Origin: Streptomyces albospinus
GTDB lineage: Bacteria > Actinomycetota > Actinomycetes > Streptomycetales > Streptomycetaceae
DNA: 64,000 nucleotides
Direction of reading: 5' to 3'
Assembly: GCF_014648695.1 (NCBI RefSeq)
Contig: NZ_BMRP01000001.1
Span: 332,680-396,679 of the forward strand
Below, piece by piece: positions 53,001 through 62,000 of the stretch. The position numbers were made by a program, and so were the translations under genes. Within the stretch, counting starts at the first letter, position 1; each line of letters begins with the position of its first letter. A model generated the notes under the pieces. The model saw nothing but the letters and a program-made list of their open reading frames with translations, was not told where the DNA came from and did not search any database.

Positions 53001-56000
53001 TCCTGCTCACCGCGGGTGACCGCGGTCGGATCACCGAGGCCTTGCGCCGGCGCCCCGCCGAGCCACTGCCGCAGGCGGCGCCCGCGGCGGCCGGGCCGGA
53101 CACGGACGACGGTGCGCTGCGTCCCGCCGCCGTCGCGTTCCTGCGCGAACTGCTGGCCGCCGAGTTGAAGATGCCGCTGGACGATGTCGCGGAGGACGAG
53201 CCGTTCGACCACTACGGTGTCGACTCGCTGCTGGTGCTGAGCCTCACCCGAGCCCTGGAGGAGCGCTTCGGCCCGCTGTCCAAGACGCTGTTCTTCGAGT
53301 ACCTGACGGTCGCGGAGCTGGCCGGGTACCTGGTCGAGCGACACCCCGCCGAGGTGCGTGACCTGGCGGTCCCCCGGCCGGCGCCCGCATCGCCCGCCCA
53401 GGCCGCGGACGTCGAAGCCGCCGCCGATCCGGTTTCGGCGGACCCGGCCGCGAGCACGGCCGTGGTCCCCGCCGCGGCCGTGCCCGGTCCGGTCGTGCAC
53501 GCCACCGTGCCGGGCCCCGACCCCGCCGACGACGAGATCGTGATCGTCGGGGTGGCCGGCCGCTACCCGCAGGCCGACGACCTGTGGCAGTTCTGGCGCA
53601 ATCTGCGCGCCGGCAGGGACTGCGTCGAGGAGGTGCCGAAGGACCGCTGGGACCACGACCGGTTCTACGACCCGGACCGTGACGCCCCCGGCAAGACGTA
53701 TGCCAAGTGGGGCGGTTGGCTCTCCGACGTGGCGTCGTTCGACCCGATGTTCTTCCGCATGTCCCAGGTGGAGGCGGAGCACATCGACCCGCAGGAGCGG
53801 ATCTTCCTGCAAACGGTGTGGCACCTCCTTGAGGACGCGGGCACGTCCCGGGCGGCGCTGTCCACGGTCCGCACCGGCGTCTTCGTCGGCCTGATGTACG
53901 GCCACTACCAGCTGTACGGCGTCGAGGAGGCCCTGCGGGGTGACGGCGCGGCCACCTCGTCGTCGTACGCCTCGGTGGCCAACCGGGTGTCCTACTTCTT
54001 CGACTTCGACGGTCCGAGCATCGCCCTCGACACCATGTGCTCGTCCTCGCTCACCGCCCTGCACCTGGCCTGCCGGGCGATCCGGGACGGGGACTGCGAG
54101 GTGGCGGTGGCCGGCGGCGTCAACGTCTCCAGCCACCCGCTGAAGTACCTCCAACTCGCCAAGGGCGGCTTCCTGTCCACCGACGGCCGGTGCCGCAGCT
54201 TCGGTGAGGGCGGCGACGGCTACGTGCCCGCCGAGGGCGCCGGGGCGGTGCTGCTCAAGCGGCGCTCCGCGGCCGAGGCGGCCGGTGACCGCATCCTCGC
54301 CGTGGTCAGGTCCACGGCGGTGAACCACGGCGGGGCCGGAAAGGGCTTCAGCGTGCCCAACCCCCGCTCGCAGGGGGTGATGATCGGCGAGGCGCTGGCC
54401 CGGGCCGGTCTGACGCCTGCGGAACTGGACTACCTGGAGGCGCACGGCACCGGCACCTCACTCGGCGACCCGGTGGAGATCAGCGGCCTGGTCCGGGCTT
54501 TCCAGGGACACGACCTGGACGGCGTGCGCATCCCGATCGGCTCGGTGAAGTCGAACATCGGCCACGCCGAGTCGGCCGCGGGCATGGCCGCGCTGACCAA
54601 GGTCCTGCTCCAGATGCGGCACCAGGAGCTGGTGCCCTCGCTGCACTCCGAACGCCTCAACCCCCACCTCGACCTGGACGCCACCCCCTTCCGACTACAG
54701 CGCGAACCCGCCCCCTGGGCGCCGCGCGTCGACGCCGCGGGCCGCCCGCTGCCCCGCACCGCCGGCATCAGCGCGTTCGGCGCGGGCGGCAGCAATGCCC
54801 ATGTGATCCTGGAGGAGTTCGTGTCACCGACGCAGTCCCCCGCGGTGGAGCCGCCGTACGTCTGCGTGCTCTCCGCGCGCGACGCGGAGCGGCTCACCGA
54901 ACACACCACGCGGCTGGCGGAGTTCCTCCGCGGTGACGGGCGGGAGGCGCACCCCGCCGCGCTCGCCACGACGCTCCAGACCCGTGAGCCGATGGCCCAC
55001 CGTCTCGCCGTGGTCTTCGACGGCGTGGCCGATCTCGTGGACGCGCTCGACCGGCACCTGGCCGGCGCGCCCGCACCGGAGGTCCTGACCGGCACCGCGG
55101 CCCGCTCCGCCGCACCGGCCGCGGACCACACCCCGCGGGAACTGGCCGCCGCCTGGGTCCGCGGTGCGCGGATCGACTGGCCCGACGGCGGTCCGCGGAT
55201 CGCGCTGCCCGGCTACCCGTTCGCCCGTGAACGCTGCTGGCTGCCCGCCGCCGACGCGGTGCGCACCCGGCCCGTGCCGCCTTCGACACCCGAGGACGCC
55301 CCGCTGCGCGGCGAGGTGCTGCTCTCCACCGACACCCCGGTCATCGCCGGGCACCAGGTGCAGGGCCGGTTCCTGCTGCCCGCGTTGGCCTACCCCGACC
55401 TCATCGCGGGGGTGTTCCGCGACCAGGGGCACCCGGTCGGTCGGGTGGCGGTCCGCAACCTCACCGCGCTACGGCCGCTGGACGTCACCGACGGACCGGT
55501 GACCGCGGAGGTCCGCTGCACCCCGGCCGGGCCCGACCGCTGGCAGGTCGCCGTGACCGACGGCCGGCCCTATGCCACGGCCGAGGTCGAGGTGACCGGT
55601 CCGCCGGTCTTCCGGGAACGGCTGGCGCACCACCCGCACGACACCCCCCGGCCGCTGGCCGAGACGTACGACCGGGATGCCGGCAACGGCCAGCACTACC
55701 GCGGCGCGGCACGCGCCGACGGCCTGGTCCGCGTCGACCAGGAGCAGCTGACCGCCGAACTCACCGCCGGACCGGGCGACTTCCTGGTCCACCCGGCCCT
55801 GCTGCTCGGCGGGGCGGTCGCGGCCGGCGCGCTGCTCGACACCGACGGCCGGGCCTTCCTGCCGGTGCACCTGTCCTCGTTCCGCACGACCGGACCCCTG
55901 ACCGGGCGCTGCACGGCCCGGGTACGCCGCTCCTCGGTGAGCCGCCGCGGCGAGGTCGTCCGGCTCTCCGTGGACTTCTTCGACCCGGAGGGCCGTCAAG

Positions 56001-59000
56001 TGGCCGAGTTGTCGGACCTGTCCAGCAAGGCCGTGGCGCCCGACGCCGGTGCGGCGGAACCGGGCGTGCCGGCCGCCGCCGGGGGAACGCTCCCCGACGC
56101 GTCCGCGGCCGACCGCGCGCAGGACTTCCTGCGGCGGTTGCTGGCCGAACGCCTGGGCCGCGACCCGCAGTCGATACCGGTGACCTCCGGCTACTACGAA
56201 CTGGGCATCGACTCGGTGCAGGTGCTGGGCCTGGTCGAAGCGGTGCAGGACGCCGTGGGCGAGGAACTGGCCCCCACGCTGCTCTTCGAATACACCACGG
56301 TCCGCGACCTGGCGGCCCATCTGGCCGAGCGGTTCCCGCACGCGTTCGCCGCCGCCGGCGACCCGGTGCGGAACCATCCGCGGAACACGCCCGCGGACGG
56401 ATTGAGCCGGCTCAGGGAGACCACCCGCATCCCCGCCGCCCCGGCCCCGGCCGCCCTGTCCGCAGACGAACTCGACCGCTTGATCGCCGGCCGTCTGCTG
56501 GAGCGGCTCCGTGCCGCCGGCGCGTTCTCGCAGGGGCGCACCGAATCCGTGGCCGGGCTGGCCCTGCGGATGTCCGTCCTGGACAAGTACCGGCGCTGGC
56601 TGGACGAGGCCGCGCGGCTGCTCACCGCCGCGGGCCTGACCCGGCTGGACGACGGCGTCCTGGAACTGGCGGCCGGGCAGTCCCCGGCGCACGACACCGC
56701 ATGGCCGGCGGTCCGCGCACGCTTCGCGTCCGACCCGTACTGGAACGCGCAGCTCTCCCTGGTCGAGGAGTGCATCGAGCAGCTGCCCCGGATCCTGTCC
56801 GGCGCGGTGCCCGCGACGGACGTGTTGTTCCCCGGCGGCTCCATGGCCAAGCTCACCGCGGTCTACCAGGGCAACGCGGTCGCCGACCGGCTCAACGACG
56901 TGGTCGCCGAGGTGACCGCGGCGGCGGTGCGCGAGCGTCTCGCCGACGGCACCCGGGCCACCGTGCGCCTCGCCGAGGTCGGCGCCGGCACCGGCGGCAC
57001 CACCGCCGTCGTCCTGCCCCGCCTCGACGCCCACGCGGACCGCGTCGAGTACTGGTACACCGATCTCTCCCCGGCCTTCCTGGACCAGGCGGAGCGCCGC
57101 TTCGGCCCCGGCCGCGCGTACCTGCGCTACGGCCGCTGGAACGTCGAACAGCCGGGCGCGGGCGAGCAGTTGACGGGCGGCGACTGCGACGTGATCGTGG
57201 CGACCAACGTGCTGCACGCCACCCAGGACATCCGCCTCGTCCTGCGCAACCTGGCCGCCGCGCTGCGCCCGGGCGGCGTCCTCGTCATCAACGAGGTCAC
57301 CCGCAAATCCGCGGTGCTCACGCTGACCTTCGGCCTGCTGGACGGCTGGTGGCGCTACGACGACGAGGACGTCCGCATTCCCGGGGCACCGATCCTCACC
57401 GCGGCCGGATGGCAGCAGGCGCTCCAGGAAGCCGGCTACGACGAGGTGTGGCGCCCGGTCGCCGAACCGGACGCGTTCGGCGAGGTGTTCGCCGCGCACC
57501 GGCGGCCGGCCGGTGTCCCCGCACCCGAGGGCACCCGTCTGCTGACCCGGGAGTGGGCGCCCGCCGAGGTCACCCGCGGCCGGCCGCCGACTGCGGTGGC
57601 CGTACTCGGCACCGGGCCGGCCGCCCGCCGCCTCGCCGCCGCGCTGCCGGGTGCGGAACCGGTCGGGTCCGCGGCGGACCTCGACGACCGGTTCGACGCG
57701 CTGGTCGACCTCGGTGGCGTCGAGCTCGCGGACTGGCTGCCGGTGCTCCAGCGGATGACCGGACGCCCGGCGCTGCTGCTCGGCGTGGGAACAGGGGACG
57801 CCCGGGCCGGGCTCTACCGGATGCTCCAGAGCGAGTACGGCCGGGTCCGTTCCCGCTACCTGGAGGCGGACCCCGCCGACCCCGGGCTGCCCGGGCTGCT
57901 CGCCCGCGAACTGGCCGACGGCGGCGACGAATGCGAGGTCACCTACCGGGACGGCACGCGTCACCGGGCCGTGCTCGCCGAGCTCCCGGCCACCGCCGGC
58001 GCCCCGGTCCGCTTCCCGGCCGACGAGCCGCTGCTGATCACCGGCGGCACCCGGGGTATCGGCCTGGCGCTCGCCCGGCACGCCGTCGACGCCTGGGGAG
58101 CCCGCACCCTCGTCCTGACCGGGCGTGAGCAACTGCCGCCGCGCGGGGACTGGGACGCGTACGGCGCGGACACGGCGCTCGGGCGGAAGCTCGGCGGACT
58201 GCGGGCGCTGGAGCGCGACGGGGTCCGGCTGAAGGTCCTCTCGCTGCCCCTGGGGGAGGACGCCGCCGCGGTCCGGGAGGCGCTGGCCGGGATCCGGCGG
58301 GAGTACGGGCCGATCGGCGGTGTGCTGCACGCCGCGGGGCTCGTCGACCGGGACAACCTCGCCTTCGTCGGCAAGCCGACCGAGGCGGTGCGGGCGGTGC
58401 TCGCGCCGAAGGTGGCCGGAGTCGACGCCCTGGTGGACGCGCTCGCCGGGGACCCGCTGCGGTTCTGTGTGCTGTTCTCGTCGGTCGCCTCGATGGTCCC
58501 CGCCGCGGCGGTCGGGCAGAGCGACTACGCGATGGCCAACGCGCACCTGGACGCCGTCGCCCGCCGCGCGCCCCACGGGCTGCCCCTGGTGAGTGTGGCC
58601 TGGCCCAGCTGGCGGGGGGTGGGCATGGGCAGCGAGCGGCCCGGGCCCGGCTACCAGGCCACTGGTCTCGGCGAACTCTCCGAGACCGAGGGGTTGCAAC
58701 TGCTCGACCACATCCTGTCCACCGGCGCCGGACCGGTGGTCCTGCCGGCGATCGTCGCCGCCGACTGGACGCCGCACACCCTGCGCCACCGCCGGCCGGA
58801 CGCCCCGGCGGCGCCCCGCCCCGCCGGGGCGGCACCGGCCGCCGCGCGGGACGGCGGTGCGCCGGCAGGGGGGACCGGGGAGGAGGCGAAGGCGGCCGAG
58901 TCCTGGCTGCTCGACCTGCTCGCCGAGCAACTGGGCTTCGGCCGCGAGCGACTGGCGGCCGACGTGCCGATCGCCGACTACGGCACCGACTCGATCATGA

Positions 59001-62000
59001 TGGTGCAGATCCTGCGCCGGGTCGGCGGGGAGCTGGGCGTCGAGCTCGACCCGTCGGTCCTCCTGGAGCACCCCACCGTGGATGCCTTCGTCGGCTGGCT
59101 GGCCACCCACCACGGCCCGGCCCTGGGACGGGCCTTCGGCACGGCACCGGCGGCGCAGGCCCCGCCGGGCCCCGCCCGCCGGGCCGTTGCCGCCACCCCC
59201 GCCGCCCCTGCCGCCGTCACGGCCGTCGCGGAGCCCGCCACCGTGCCGGCACCACGCCGGCCGGCGCCCGACGACGGGCCGTTCGACGTCGCGGTCATCG
59301 GCATGTCGGGCCGCTTCCCCGGCGCCCCCGACCTGGACGCCTACTGGCGACTGCTCAGCGAGGGACGCTCGGCGATCGCCCCGGTGCCCGCCCGGCGTTG
59401 GGGCGGTGAGACCGGATACACCGCGGGCCTGATCGACCTCGACGGATTCGACCCCGCGCACTTCCACCTCTCCGACGGCGACGCCGCCGCGATGGACCCG
59501 CAGGCGCTGCTGCTGCTGGAAGAGACCCTGTTCGCCTTCTGCGACGCCGGCTACACCCCTGCCGAGCTGAAGGGCCGGGAGATCGGCGTCTACGTGGGCG
59601 GCCGTACCCGCCACGCCCCGGACGACGTGACGTTGGGCCGCAGCCGCAACCCGATCGTCGCGATCGGCCAGAACTACCTGGCCGCCAACCTCTCCCACTA
59701 CTTCGACCTGCGCGGTCCCAGCACGGTCGTGGACACCGCCTGCTCCTCCGCGCTCGTCGCCCTGCACCACGCCGTCCAGGCCATGCGCTCCGGCGACGCC
59801 GAGGCGGCCGTGGTCGCCGGCGTCACCCTGCTCCCCAACGCCGACGGGCACCGGCTGTTCGACCGGCGCGGACTGCTCAACACCGCACCGGAGTTCCACG
59901 CGTTCGACCGGCGGGCCAGCGGCTTCACGCCCGCCGAGGGCGTCGGCGTGCTCCTGCTCAAGCCGCTCGCCGCCGCCGAGGCCGACGGCGACCGGATCCA
60001 CGCGGTGGTCAAGGCGGTGGCGGTCAACAACGACGGCCGGACCGCCGGACCGGCCACGCCCAACCCCGCCGCACAGCAGCGGGTGATGGCCCGTGCGCTG
60101 GCGCGGGCCGGGGTCGCCCCCGACGACGTCACCCACATCGAGACCCACGCGGCCGGATCCCAGGTCCCGGACCTGATCGAGCTGAAGGCGATCGCCGCCG
60201 TCTACCGCCCGGACTCCGACACCCCCTGCACGCTCGGCTCGGTCAAGCCCAACATCGGTCATCCGCAGTGCGCGGAGGGCATCGCCGGCGTCCTCAAGAC
60301 CGTCCTGATGCTGCGCAACCGCCAGATCGTGCCGTTCCTCAGCGGCCAGCAGCCGCTTGCGCACTTCGACTTCGACGCGGTGCCGCTGCGGTTCGCGCAC
60401 ACGCTCACGCCCTGGCCGGACGCGCCGCGCGTCGCCGCGGTCTCCAGCTTCGCCGACGGCGGCACCAACGCCCACGCCATCCTGGCCGGCCGGAGCGACG
60501 GCGCGGGCGCGACGCGTCAACCGCTGGCCCGCCCGCGGTTGCAGCGGCGCCGGTTGCCCTCCGCGCGGACCGAGCGGTTCGCGATCGTCGGGATGGCCGG
60601 GCACTACCCCGGCGCCGCGGACCTCGCGGCCTTCTGGGAGAACCTCAAGGCGGGCCGGGACAGTGTGACCGAGGTGCCGGCCGGACGCTGGACACCCGCC
60701 GGGGGAACCGAGTCCCGCTGGGGCGGGTTCCTCGACGACGTCGACCGGTTGGACGCCGACTTCTTCCGGATCTCCCGCCCGGAGGCGGAGATCACCGACC
60801 CGCAGGAGCGCTGGTTCCTGCGGACCTGCTGGGAGGCGATCGAGGACGCCGGGTACACCCCGGCCACCCTCGCGGAGGCCAAGGGCCCGGACCGGCGCCG
60901 CGCGGTCGGCGTGTTCGCCGGGACCATGCACAAGGACTACACCCTGGTGGCGGCGGAGGCGGCCTCGCCGGTTCCGCTGAGCCTCAACCAGGGACAGATC
61001 GCCAACCGGGTCTCCTTCTTCTGCGACTTCCACGGTCCGAGTCTGACGGTGGACACCCTCTGCTCCTCGTCGCTCACCGCGCTGCACCTGGCGGTGGAGA
61101 GTCTGCGCCGCCGGGAGTGCGAGGTGGCCATCGCGGGCGGCGTCAACCTCTCGCTGCACCCCGGCAAGTACCGCACCTACGGCGCGGTCGGCATGCACTC
61201 CTCGGACGGCCGCTGCCGTTCCTTCGGCGAGGGCGGGGACGGGTACGTGTCCGCGGAAGGCGTCGGCGCGGTCGTCCTCAAGCCGCTCGCCGCCGCCGAG
61301 GCCGACGGCGACCACATCTACGCCGTGGTCGCCGGGTCCGCGGTCAACCACGCCGGCGCGGTCAGCGGGTTCAGTGTGCCCAGCCCGGTCGGCCAGGCCG
61401 CCGTGATCTCCGCCGCGCTCGCCGCGGCGGACGTCGACGCGCGGTCCATCGGCTACGTGGAGGCGCACGGCACCGGCACCTCGCTGGGCGACCCGATCGA
61501 GATCCGGGGTCTGGCCACCGCCTTCGGCAGGGATACCGAGGACACCGGGTTCTGCGCCCTGGGGTCGGTGAAGTCCAACATCGGGCACGCGGAGTCCGCG
61601 GCCGGCATCGCGGGCCTGACCAAGGCGGCCCTGCAACTGCACCACCGCACCCTGGTGCCCTCGCTGCACGCACAGACCGTCAACCCGCTGCTCGGCCTGG
61701 ACGGCACGCCGTTCCGGCTTCAGCGTGCGACCGAGGCGTGGCCCGCGCCGGCCCGGGGCCCGCGGCGCGCCGGACTGAGCTCCTTCGGGGCCACCGGAGC
61801 CAATGCCCACGTCGTCCTGGAGGAGTACGTGCCGGCCACCGCGGCCCTCGCAGGTGCCACCGGCGGACCGGCTGAACCCGTCGTCGTGCCGCTCTCCGCC
61901 CGCGGCGAGGACCGACTGCGGGAGATGGCCGCCCGACTCGCCGACGCGCTCGGCACGGACGGTGGCCGGCCGCTGCGCGATGTCGCGTACACCCTCCAGA

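Noticed and set aside
48413..54445. A 2010-codon open frame on the minus strand opposite the megasynthase
   Set aside because: It has no recognisable domain and a Gly/Arg/Ala/Val composition of the kind produced by reading high-GC coding DNA backwards. The plus strand encodes intact KS, DH, KR and carrier motifs over the same bases.
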